Below, one piece after another: positions 1-9,789 of a stretch of DNA of 55,212 bases. This DNA is from Branchiostoma floridae (Eukaryota > Chordata > Leptocardii > Amphioxiformes > Branchiostomatidae), in NCBI RefSeq assembly GCF_000003815.2, contig NC_049986.1, positions 25,146,222 to 25,201,433 of the forward strand, in the 5' to 3' direction. A program made the translations under genes and the position numbers. The notes under the pieces are model-generated. The model was not told where the DNA came from, did no database searches, and was given only the letters and a program-made list of their open reading frames with translations. How positions within the stretch are numbered: position 1 is the stretch's first letter; every line of letters begins with the position of its first letter.

Positions 1-297
1 ACTCTCTGTGTTTCTACTATTAATATAGTATAATATAGCTTCAAATCTTCGTACATATTGTATTAAATTAATCCTACAAGCCAGTAGTCATTTAAAACCG
101 AAAACCGCTTTTCCATTGAATGTGTTACTATGTTATGTTAATATGAAACTGTTGCGCAATAACCTCTGACCTCACTTGTCATATAAAACCTGCATTATAT
201 TTTCATCATGAACATTAATGTTAATATCAATCAAATATCCAGCCTCAGACAATCATCTCCTGCCTGTAAGTAATACTAATCCTGGGTTGTTTACCAC

Positions 298-2955
298 ACG
301 CCATTACGGACCAGCTACCGACGGCCGCACCCTCCACAACAACAGCCTGGGGCATCACGGACCAGCTACCGACGGCCGCACCCTACACAACAACAGCCTG
401 AGCCATCACGGACCAGCTACCGACGGCCGCACCCTACACAAGAACAGCCTTACGCCATTACGGACCAGTTACCGACGGCCGCACCCTGAACAACAACAGC
501 CTGAGCCATCACGGACCACCTACCGACGGCCGCACCCTACACAACAACAGCCTGGGCCATTACGGACCAGCTACCGACGGCCGCACCCTGCACAACACCA
601 GCCTGAGCCATTACGGACCATCTACCGAAGGCCGCACCCTACACAACAACAGCCTGAGCCATCACGGACCAACTACCGACGGCCGCGCCCTACCCAACAA
701 CAGCCTGGGCCATTACGGACCAGCTACAGACGGCCGCACCCTACATAACAACAGCCTGGGCCTTACCGACCCGCTACCGACGGCCGCACCCTAATCAACA
801 ACAGCCTGGGGCATTACGGACCAGCTACTGACGGCCGCACCCTTCACAACAACAGCCTGAGGCATTACGGACCAGCTACTGAAGTCCGCACCCTACACAA
901 CAACAGCATGAGCCATCACGGACCAGCTACTGACGGCCGCACCCTACACAACAACAGCATGAGCCATCACGGACCAGCTCCTGACGGCCGCAACCTACAC
1001 AACAACAGCCTGAGCCATCACGGACCAGCTACCGACGGCCGCACCCTACACAACAACAGCCTGAGCCATCACGGACCAGCTACCGACGGCCGCACCCTAC
1101 ACAACAACAGCCTGAGCCATCACGGACCAGCTACCGACGGCCGCACCCTACACAACAACAGCCTGGGGCATTACGGACCAGCTACCGACGGCCGCACCCT
1201 ACACAACAACAGCCTGGGGCATTACGGACCAGCTACCGACGGCCGCACCCTACACAACAACAGCCTGGGGCATTACGGACCAGCTACCGACGGCCGCACC
1301 CTACACAACAACAGCCTGGGGCCATTACGGACCAGCTACCGACGGCCGCACCCTACACAACAACAGCCTGGGGCATTACGGACCAGCTACCGACGGCCGC
1401 ACCCTACACAACAACAGCCTGGGGCATTACGGACCAGCTACCGACGGCCGCACCCTACACAAGAACAGCCTGGGGCATTACGGACCAGCTACCGACGGCC
1501 GCACCCTACACCAACAACAGCCTGGGGCATTACGGACCAGCTACCGACGGCCGCACCCTACACAACAACAGCCTGAGCCATCACGGACCAGCTACCGACG
1601 GCCGCACCCTACACAACAACAGCCTGAGGCATTACGGACCAGCTACCGACGGCCGCACCCTACACAACAACAGCCTGGGGCATTACGGACCAGCTACCGA
1701 CGGCCGCACCCTACACAACAACAGCCTGGGGCATTACGGACCAGCTACCGACGGCCGCACCCTACACAACAACAGCCTGGGGCATTACGGACCAGCTTCC
1801 GACGGCCGCACCCTACACAACAACAGCCTGGGGCATTACGGACCAGCTACCGACGGCCTCACCCTACACAACAACAGCCTGGGGCATTACGGACCAGCTA
1901 CCGACGGCCGCACCCTACACAACAACAGCCTGGGGCATTACGGACCAGCTACCGACGGCCGCACCCTACACAAGAACAGCCTGGGGCATTACGGACCAGC
2001 TACCGACGGCCGCACCCTACACAACAACAGCCTGGGGCATTACGGACCAGCTACCGACGGCCGCACCCTACACAACAACAGCCTGAGCCATCACGGACCA
2101 GCTACCGACGGCCGCACCCTACACAAGAACAGCCTGGGGCATTACGGACCAGCTACCGACGGCCGCACCCTACACAACAACAGCCTGGGGCATTACGGAC
2201 CAGCTACCGACGGCCTCACCCTACACAACAACAGCCTGGGGCATTACGGACCAGCTACCGACGGCCGCACCCTACACAACAACAGCCTGGGGCATTACGG
2301 ACCAGCTACCGACGGCCGCACCCTACACAACAACAGCCTGGGGCATTACGGACCAGCTACCGACGGCCTCACCCTACACAACAACAGCCTGGGGCATTAC
2401 GGACCAGCTACCGACGGCCGCACCCTACACAACAACAGCCTGGGGCATTACGGACCAGCTACCGACGGCCGCACCCTACACAACAACAGCCTGGGGCATT
2501 ACGGACCAGCTACCGACGGCCTCACCCTACACAACAACAGCCTGGGGCATTACGGACCAGCTACCGACGGCCGCACCCTACACAACAACAGCCTGGGGCA
2601 TTACGGACCAGCTACCGACGGCCGCACCCTACACAAGAACAGCCTGGGGCATTACGGACCAGCTACCGACGGCCGCACCCTACACAACAACAGCCTGGGG
2701 CATTACGGACCAGCTACTGAAGGCTGCACCCTACACAACAACAGCCTGGGTCATTACGGACCAGTTACCGAAGGACACACCCTACACAACAACAGCCTGG
2801 GGCATTACGGACCAGCTACCGACGGCCGCACCCTACACAAGAACAGCCTGGGGCATTACGGACCAGCTACCGACGGCCGCACCCTACACAACAACAGCCT
2901 GGGGCATTACGGACCAGCTACCGACGGCCGCACCCTACACAACAACAGCCTGGGG
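298..2955. repeat. 51-bp minisatellite, about 52 units
   Basis: Contiguous tandem array of a 51-bp unit with a core like CATTACGGACCAGCTACCGA, then GGCCGCACC and ACAACAACAGCCTG. There are no spacers. Units differ by a few substitutions (TAC/CAC after CAT, GGCCGC/GGCCTC, CACAAC/CACAAG), and the GGCCTC variant recurs every 153 bp around 2210-2570, which suggests three-unit higher-order amplification. Single-base insertions near 1322 and 1512 shift the frame. Because 51 is a multiple of 3, all frames give long repetitive ORFs. I treat it as satellite-type repeat, not a proven gene. Confidence 0.95.
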
Positions 2956-3624
2956 GATTCTACACGAGCTCCTGCCCAGAGAGTGCCAGCTGAAGCCGTT
3001 CTCAGTGGCTTCAGAGGTCTGTGTCTGCGGGAGTTAAGTATTTAAAGATAATTTTGTGGGTGTTTTTTTTGCTGTATATACATGTTGTTATGTGCCTTGA
3101 TTAGGGTTGAATTCTCCAAGCAGATGTCGTGTTGGAAAATTGTAACGTCCTCCAACTGCTGGCTGTCACGAAGATTCAGTCGTCAGAAAATGCATATTAA
3201 CATTTTTTTAAACTCAAGAACCGCTGGGTGGATTGGGTTCATACTTGGTATGTTGGTGGGAGGTGACAAACGCTGGAAATGATAAGTTTTGGGTCCCCTA
3301 GCGGCTTCCCATAGTCCTACGGCATAACTTCCTGTTTTTCTATCTCGTGCTTTGAACAAGCTATGGTCACGTTTTTTTTTGTTAGATAGCTCTTGTGCTC
3401 AGGAATAAGTCACACATCTTTGTGCCCCCTAGCGGCTAGTTTTGGGATAGCAGGGACATTATTGTGAAAAACATCTGAAGAGGATAACTCAAGAAAGGAA
3501 CAACGGATTTTCGTGATGTTTTGGTATGTAGGTACTTTAGATAATGTTGCACAAAATGGAATACTAATTATGCAAAATAGGAGTAAATTTGTATAATTAA
3601 TGAGAATGTTCTTCTTACATTATT

Positions 3625-4085
3625 CATGAAATAACTGTTGTGTGATAAAATTTTACTTCAGTTGACTTGTTTTTTTTTTCGAAACCTGCATCATGATTAG
3701 ACCTTTCATCATGATTATACATGTTGGTATTATTCAAATATCCAGCCTCAGACAATTAACGTCGCCATTTACGTATTACTAAGACTTTCCCTGGGTTGTT
3801 TGGCACACGGCATTACGGACCAGCTACCGACGGACACACCCTACACAACAACAGCCTGAGGTTTTCTACAATTGAGTTCCCGCCCAGAAGGTGCTGTCTG
3901 AAGCTGCTTCAAAGGTATGTTTCTGCCAGTGGATAAACATTTAAAAGTGATTTTGCTGTGTATACATTTCATTATGTGCCTTAATTAGGGTTGAATTCTC
4001 CAAGCCGATGTTGTGCTGGAAGTCCACCGACAGTTGGCTGTCACGGAGACTAGGCCGTCAGAAAACACTTAACAGTCTTTTATCG
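3625..4085. repeat. Paralogous copy of the minisatellite flanks with a single unit
   Basis: The sequence around 3730-3790 matches the left flank of the big array (about 215-297; both contain AATATCCAGCCTCAGACAAT). One 51-bp unit follows at about 3812-3862. The sequence after it, through 4080, matches the right flank at about 2956-3190 (TTATGTGCCTT, ATTAGGGTTGAATTCTCCAAG, GGCTGTCACG). It looks like the unexpanded form of the locus. A third fragment of the left flank lies near 4797-4830. Confidence 0.85.
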
Positions 4086-4104
4086 CAACATCTGCTTGGA
4101 GATT
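3995..4104. mobile_element. Foldback (TCTCCAAGC-family) element
   Basis: Begins TTCTCCAAGCCGATGTTG and ends with the inverted complement CAACATCTGCTTGGAGA, so the ends can fold back. It belongs to the same family as elements at 18879, 31163, 39482 and 45450. Non-coding. A related left end without its right end occurs at about 3110. Confidence 0.6.
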
Positions 4105-4109
4105 ATGTT

Positions 4110-5280
4110 ACTTTTGCAGATGGGAACGGGTGCTGCTCTCTGATTTTTTTGTATTTGTGATTTCATTGTCCTGGGACAAAGTCCAGATTGACCATGCAAC
4201 CTCGCCAGACAGTCCGGTTCAAATGTTTTCGGGCCTGTTGTAATCAGAAAGGCCTTTCCCTCTAGGCTTCAGGCAATATCAACTCACTGCATCTATATTT
4301 TGTATAACTGCATTATGTAAGATATCATGTATAAGATAGACTTAGTGGTAACATATCCCTATATGTTTATTTATTTATTTATTCATCTTCAGACATGTGG
4401 GTAGCCCCATTCAGCTTTTTAACTGCTTCATAAATTATTAGGTTTAGTGGTAACGTGTATACCATAGATTTAGTGGTAGCAGAGATTTTTATAGTTAACT
4501 GCTTGATCCCCCCTTGTTTAATACCAACACTGCAGGTATTTAGAGTTTACCTTTAGTCCTTGATGCTGTAGTAGAACGACTGAATATAGAGAAATGCAAA
4601 GAAAGACCATGAAAATATTTCGACGGGAGTGACTACTGAGTATAGAAGAACCGTCAGTCCAGAAATAGGCAGATGAGATGAACGTTTATGGAACATGTTT
4701 TGCAATGTCCATCCATCTGCTGATTGCATCATCCAGAAGGTGCAAACAAAGTCAGAAACACGCCAGCAAAAATAGTAAACAACTTTCATATTGATATTCA
4801 TCAGCCAGCTTCAGACAATCAACACAACCATTTCACGAAGACCACAGTAATTTAACTGCATGTTCCACACTATAAGGAAACCGCTACTGAATTACGTACC
4901 CTACTAGTACAGCAACAAACCATTTCTGCCTCTGGAAAACCGTCAACCAGAATGTTTCGAATCATTCCAACATCTCCTACTTCTTAATCACACCAATTCA
5001 CACGCTTGAACGCTTTAAGGTTAACAAGAGGTAAACAAGAAACTAATTTCTTTTAGCATGGCAAAATTTACCCTCTTGTCAATGTCAGTTCATCTGTGAC
5101 GGTACTCAACATTATGCTACAATTTTAAGACCCTATATCCGTACACAAATTAAAGCGCTTACCAACAAGCTTTCGATCAGTCCTCTGATCCTTCTCAAGT
5201 TAAAATGACCCAGAGCCCACCAACCTTCCCTCAACAGAGACGGAGGCCGATACCGACTGCAAAGCACCTTTGACCCTTTG
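4110..5280. other. No gene seen
   Basis: AT-rich sequence with short ORFs only. I recognise no conserved protein, RNA gene or complete element here apart from the third fragment of the minisatellite left flank near 4797-4830. Confidence 0.5.
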
Positions 5281-5289
5281 CTGACGTCA

Positions 5290-5860
5290 CACTTCCGTTT
5301 GCATAATTAATGAGGAAACTTTATAAATCCACCACATTGCATGATAGGACTTTCAAACTTGTCACATATATAGATGAGAAAGAGAGAAATATCATTGCAT
5401 ATTAATTATGCAAATGACGGCTCATTTGCATAATCAATGAGAAAATATGAACGTGTTGACGGACCGTCATGCTTTTTGGTATGTAAATAGCTAAAGGGAA
5501 GACTTACATGATGGAATTCGAATTATGCAAAGCGACAGCTAATTTGCATAATTAATGAGGAAAGTTTGTAAATCCACTGCATTCCATTATGGGACTTTCA
5601 AACTTGTCACATTTGTAGCTGAGAAAGAAAGAAATATCAATACATATTAATTATGCAGATGATGATCTCATTTGCATAATAAATGGCAACATATGAACGT
5701 CTTGACGGTTTTTCATGATTTTTGGTATGTAGATAGCCTAAGTAAAAACTAACATAATGAGATATTAGTTATGTAAATTAACAGCTAATTTGCATAACTA
5801 ATGAGGAAAGTTAATAAATCCACTGCATTCAACTTGTCACATATGTAAATGAGAAAGACG
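5290..5860. repeat. AT-rich tandem repeat with octamer-like motifs
   Basis: Roughly 2.5 diverged copies of a unit of about 220 bp. Each carries TTTGCATAATTAATGAGGAA, a stretch like AATCCACTGCATTCCA, a stretch like CAAACTTGTCACATATGTA, and a TTTTTGGTATGTA motif. Weaker copies occur at about 3500-3600 and 5960-6050. ATTTGCAT is the POU-type octamer, so the unit repeats that motif. No coding potential. Confidence 0.75.
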
Positions 5861-6096
5861 GCAGAGAGTAAGAGGTGTATGTTTGGGTCCGCTAGCGTCT
5901 TTTCTTGAACTGCAGGAGCCGGTTTAGTTTCCTACTTCCTATTCCTAAAGAGAATATGTCAAGAAGGGATGACAGGGTCATCATGATTTTGGTATGCTGA
6001 TAGCTTATCTGATGCTTGGTACAATTTCATATCATTATGTAAATAGGGATCTAATGTGTGTACGCAATGGCAAATGTTATGAACCAACTCCAGGCA

Positions 6097-6285
6097 TATA
6101 AAATAAAATGTAATGAGTAACACATTTATGTCTACAGACATCATTCTACATAACAGACCTGGTTTATTTGGCAAAGGTATGTGTTCGTGGAACTCCAATT
6201 GGGATTAATCTCAAATTAAGTTAACATCGAATTGTAAGATATGGACGAGGTAAGGTTTTACAGACGACCTTCCTGCTCTGTTTAG
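6097..6285 (+). promoter_or_regulatory. Candidate TATA box, non-coding exon and first intron of the LRR gene
   Basis: TATAAAATA at 6097-6105 lies about 200 bp upstream of the LRR start codon. A good donor, AAAG|GTATGT, falls at 6176/6177. A pyrimidine-rich acceptor ending TTTAG falls at 6281-6285, just before the Kozak-like ACCATGG at 6296-6302. This suggests a short untranslated first exon (about 6125-6176) and a 109-bp intron. Inferred from sequence signals only. Confidence 0.45.
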
Positions 6286-6298
6286 GTACCAGAACACC

Positions 6299-7546
6299 AT
6301 GGGGAAAAAGCTGCGACACGTGCTGATGTTTCTTCTCGTCCTCCTGAATGAGTCCAACATGTCAGAAGATTTCTGTAATGACTTCTATACTTGCTCAAGC
6401 TCCAGCTTAGGATGCTGGAACAACGTAAGTTTTACCAGCATCCCTCAGGATATTGAACACGGCGACCTCTTATCTTTGCAATACAACCGGATAACAAAGA
6501 TTGAGCCTGATACATTTGTAAGTGACCTAAAAACGTTGGACCTGTTCTCCAACCATATTACAGATATCCCGGCAGGCTCATTTGCAGGGCTACGCTATCT
6601 CGAAAAGCTGTGCTTGTCCCGCAACCAGATAACAATGATTCAGGACGGTACATTTGCAAATCTAACCCTACTACGAATATTTATCATGGACTATAACAAA
6701 ATAACAATAATTCAAGCAGGTGCATTTGCAAATCTACCCAAACTAGAAATGTTGAGCATCTCTGCTAACAGGATAACAAAGGTTGAGTCTGGTGCATTTT
6801 TAGAGTTACCCCAGCTACAAAGGTTGGACCTGCCCTCTAATCAGATAACAATGATTCAGGCTGGTACATTTGCAAATCTACCCCAGCTACGAATGTTGTG
6901 CATGTATGGCAACAAGATAACAAAGATTGAGCCTGGTTCTTTTGCAAATCTTCCCCGGCTCACTGAGATCGATCTGCTCTTCAACATGATAACAATGATT
7001 CAGGCAGGTACATTTGCAGACATACCCAGGCTCCATAATATTAGCTTACGCAGCAACCTGATAACAAAGATTGAGCCTGGTGCATTCGCAGTTCTACCCA
7101 AGCTCTCGTCGTTGGCCCTGACCAACAATCAGATAAGAATGATTCGAACAGGCACATTTACAGACCTACCCAGCCTCCAATGGTTGTATCTGGAGACTAA
7201 TAGGATAACAGAGATAGAGCCCTGTGCATTTGAAAATCTGCCCCTGCTAAGTGGGTTAATCATGTTCAATAACAAAATAACAATCATTCAGGCAGGCGCA
7301 TTTACAAATCTACCCAAACTAGAAAAGTTAAACATGGCTTATAACAAGATAACACAGATTGAGCCTGGTGGATTTGTAGAGTTACCGCAGCTCAGGGAGA
7401 TCCATCTGACCTCCAATCCGATAACAAGGATTCAAACTGGCACATTTGCAGACCTACCCAGCCTCAAATGTGTGCATCTGGAGTACAATAAGATAACAGA
7501 AATTCGGCCCTGTGCATTAAAAATCTTCCCCGGTTACGTCAGGTGA
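6299..7546 (+). CDS. Leucine-rich repeat receptor, ectodomain part (frame broken at 3' end)
   Basis: A 415-residue ORF starting in a strong Kozak context (ACCATGG). Residues 1-17 form a signal peptide (MGKKLRHVLMFLLVLL). A Cys-rich LRRNT-like cap follows at about residues 26-45. About fifteen 24-residue LRRs of the form xxLxxNxIT..I..G.FA.LP.L come next. The repeats alternate between an ITMIQAGTF type and an ITKIEPGAF type, so growth probably occurred in two-repeat (144-bp) steps. The ORF stops at TGA 7544-7546 because one base is missing at about 7518/7519: the parallel repeat at about 7219 reads TGTGCATTTGAAAATCT, here TGTGCATTAAAAATCT. The receptor continues in the frame of the next entry. 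This may be an assembly error, an allele or a true pseudogenising change. Likely role: extracellular recognition; ligand unknown. Confidence 0.85.
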   Translation: MGKKLRHVLMFLLVLLNESNMSEDFCNDFYTCSSSSLGCWNNVSFTSIPQDIEHGDLLSLQYNRITKIEPDTFVSDLKTLDLFSNHITDIPAGSFAGLRYLEKLCLSRNQITMIQDGTFANLTLLRIFIMDYNKITIIQAGAFANLPKLEMLSISANRITKVESGAFLELPQLQRLDLPSNQITMIQAGTFANLPQLRMLCMYGNKITKIEPGSFANLPRLTEIDLLFNMITMIQAGTFADIPRLHNISLRSNLITKIEPGAFAVLPKLSSLALTNNQIRMIRTGTFTDLPSLQWLYLETNRITEIEPCAFENLPLLSGLIMFNNKITIIQAGAFTNLPKLEKLNMAYNKITQIEPGGFVELPQLREIHLTSNPITRIQTGTFADLPSLKCVHLEYNKITEIRPCALKIFPGYVR

Positions 7547-9294
7547 TAATGAACTACAAACATAAACTGGCAGACTTGGTCTGTACAGGACCAACCATAT
7601 CAACACTGTCCGTTGGGATCCAAACCTCCTTCCAATCATCTTCAGTGGCAACTTTTTCTCCGTTTGGCAACGCAAAAGTCAAAACTACCCCCCAAACACT
7701 TGCCATAGACACCACACCATTAGAAGAACAAACTATACCAACACTGTCTTTTGATATCCAAACCTCCTCCCAGTCATCTCCAGTGTCAACAACTTCGCCG
7801 TTCGGCAACACAGAAATCAATGCTGGCCCAACAGCACGCCCTGAAGACTCCACATCTGCCACACAGTCCCCTTTTGGCCTAATGAAAAGTGCTAACAACA
7901 GTTACAATGGCACCGGCACCTCTCACTATCGCTGGTACTTCAAGCGCGATTTTGGTTCAACTGCGGGATCTGCAGGCAACACAAGCCAAGCTAGGGCAAA
8001 ACTACCTTCCCTCCTTGCAATTACCTCAGAAAAACCAGAAATCAGTAGTTCCCGCGACTTATCTCCCCTTACTGTCATTATTGCCTCTATCTGTGGTTCA
8101 GTGGCTGGCGTTGTCCTGATTGGCAGCATCATTCTCACTATCTGGTGCAAGAGGAGGACCAGCCATCCTCCTCTGGGACTAAATCCCAATGTTGTTAGTA
8201 CCAACACAAAGACAGCGGTTTCTGTAATGACAAGTGACCAGAATGAAGATGATTACAACGATCATAAGGCAGGGCAGGGCCAGTCTCAGGCTAACATCCC
8301 ATCTCTTAAGGTTGGAAACCTGTTGCATAACGAAGTGCTAGCTGCCTTAAAGCCAAATGCTATGTACGCAGGTGTGGAAAAACCACCAAATGATCAGACA
8401 CCTACAGTAATGGCCAGTGATTATGATCAGACAGGGCAGGGTCAGGGTCAGGCCATCAATGAGTTAAACACAAACACCACAACTGCTGTTGTGATTAGTG
8501 ACCATGATCAACAAAACGAAAACATTGCCCCCAAACACAGTCAGACAGGGCAGAGCCAGTCTCAGACCGTCACTGAATCCAACACAAACACAAACACTAC
8601 AGATGCTGTAGTGACTAGTGACCATGATCAACAGTACGAAAACATTGCCCCCAAACATAGTCAGACAGGGCAGGACCAGCCCCAGGCCGTCACTAACTCC
8701 TTAGATGCTACAAATCTATCTTATGGCCCAGGTCCGACGACCTCACAGCTAAATACCTTGTACACAAACACCACAGCTGCTGTGGAAGCTAGTGTTTCTG
8801 ATCAGACATGGCAGGGCCAGTCTGTCACTGAAGCCTTGGATGCTGGAAATCTATCTTATGGCACAGGGCCGAATGCCTCACAGCTAAATTCCTTGTACAC
8901 AAACACCAAAGCTGCTGTGGAAGTTAGTGGTCATGATCAGGCAGGGCACGGTCAGGGTCAGAATCAGGCCATCACTAATTCCTTAGCTGCTACAAATCCA
9001 TCTTATGGCACAGGCCCGACTGCCTCACAGCTAAATTCCTTGTACACAAACACCACAGGTGCTGTAGTGACCAGTGGTCATGATCAGACAGAGCAGGGCC
9101 AATCTCAGGCCATCACTGACACATTTGAAGTGGGGTCGTGTGGCGAAGGTTGTCTGGCCCAGAACCCAGAGGTCCCGGGTTCAAATCCGCAAGGCAATTT
9201 ACACGGCTTTGCTCACTCCACCCATGTGAAAATAAGTTCCTACCTTCGGTTAGAGCCATCACTAAATCCAAAACAAACCCCACCGGTGCTGTAG
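7543..9294 (+). CDS. LRR receptor continuation: stalk, transmembrane segment, repetitive cytoplasmic tail
   Basis: Open frame downstream of the frameshift. Its LRR-like text begins upstream of the first ATG (NLPRLRQV before 7543), which shows it is the same protein as the preceding ORF. Order: end of the LRR domain and one Cys; a Ser/Thr-rich stalk with STTSPFGN-like repeats and N-glycosylation sites (residues about 15-170); one transmembrane helix at about residues 175-200 (VIIASICGSVAGVVLIGSII) followed by CKRR; then a Gln/Gly/Ser/Thr-rich tail with direct repeats containing SLYTNT, NLSYG.GP and QQYENIAPKH. These Tyr-x-Asn motifs resemble Grb2-type SH2 binding sites. No TIR or kinase domain is seen. 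The last part (from about residue 530) is read through a SINE and ends early at 9292-9294. Confidence 0.75.
   Translation: MIMNYKHKLADLVCTGPTISTLSVGIQTSFQSSSVATFSPFGNAKVKTTPQTLAIDTTPLEEQTIPTLSFDIQTSSQSSPVSTTSPFGNTEINAGPTARPEDSTSATQSPFGLMKSANNSYNGTGTSHYRWYFKRDFGSTAGSAGNTSQARAKLPSLLAITSEKPEISSSRDLSPLTVIIASICGSVAGVVLIGSIILTIWCKRRTSHPPLGLNPNVVSTNTKTAVSVMTSDQNEDDYNDHKAGQGQSQANIPSLKVGNLLHNEVLAALKPNAMYAGVEKPPNDQTPTVMASDYDQTGQGQGQAINELNTNTTTAVVISDHDQQNENIAPKHSQTGQSQSQTVTESNTNTNTTDAVVTSDHDQQYENIAPKHSQTGQDQPQAVTNSLDATNLSYGPGPTTSQLNTLYTNTTAAVEASVSDQTWQGQSVTEALDAGNLSYGTGPNASQLNSLYTNTKAAVEVSGHDQAGHGQGQNQAITNSLAATNPSYGTGPTASQLNSLYTNTTGAVVTSGHDQTEQGQSQAITDTFEVGSCGEGCLAQNPEVPGSNPQGNLHGFAHSTHVKISSYLRLEPSLNPKQTPPVL
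9130..9249 (+). mobile_element. tRNA-derived SINE fragment inside the LRR receptor tail
   Basis: Starts with a tRNA-like head: A-box-like TGGCGAAGGTTG, then GAACCCAGAGGTCC and B-box-like GGGTTCAAATCC. It then carries a body (CAATTTACACGGCTTTGCTC, ACTCCACCCATGTGAAAAT, CCTACCTTCGGT) that matches the SINE at about 50640-50930 with an internal deletion. It interrupts the tail repeats: the coding pattern resumes right after it, but in another frame. Target-site duplication not clear. Confidence 0.75.
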
Positions 9295-9449
9295 TGACCT
9301 GTGGCCATGATGAGACAGGGCAGGGGCAGGGGCAGACCATCACTGAATCCAAAAGAGACCCCACCGGTGCTGTAGTGACCAGCGGTCCTGATAAGACAGG
9401 ACAGTCTCGGGCCATCACTAATTACTTTCACGCCATAAAAAGTATCTGA
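9250..9449 (+). pseudogene. Out-of-frame remnant of the LRR receptor C-terminus
   Basis: After the SINE, the tail repeat pattern continues in a different frame (AITKSKTNPTGAVVTCGHDE, then QTITESKRDPTGAVVTSG) to a stop at 9447-9449. It is about 65 residues that the pre-insertion protein probably contained. In the present sequence it is out of frame with the upstream ORF. Confidence 0.7.
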
Positions 9450-9777
9450 AAAAAATTATATAGATCATTGGAAGACAACACAGATCGTAGAAAACATCTT
9501 AAATGTTAAAGGTTGTTTAATGTTTGGACGCTTAACGGTCTTACGTTTCAAGACTTAAATGTCAAAAGATCACTTTGACTTTATTTGTTTAACCAGGAGT
9601 GTAGACTTATAATTAGGACGAAGCTTTTTAGGCAGTCTTGGTCGAGGGAAACCTTTAAACAAAAGTCCAACAGAAAGACATATCGTAGAAGCTAGGCCTA
9701 TCCCATTCCTTACTCTCCACAAAGGGATCACTACTGGCCTCAGTGTTCCAGTTTGACAGTCTGAAATGTTTAATTTA

Positions 9778-9783
9778 AATAAA
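9778..9783 (+). terminator. Candidate poly(A) signal for the LRR gene
   Basis: AATAAA about 330 bp after the last receptor-like codon. It is the first canonical signal downstream on this strand that I noticed. Confidence 0.4.
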
Positions 9784-9789
9784 GAAAAT

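Noticed and set aside
218-1576. Two repetitive ORFs (176 and 222 aa) as genes
   Set aside because: They are frames of the 51-bp minisatellite, interrupted by one-base insertions, with no splice or homology support.
298-2955. CRISPR-like array
   Set aside because: The 51-bp units are directly adjacent with no unique spacers, and the context is eukaryotic.
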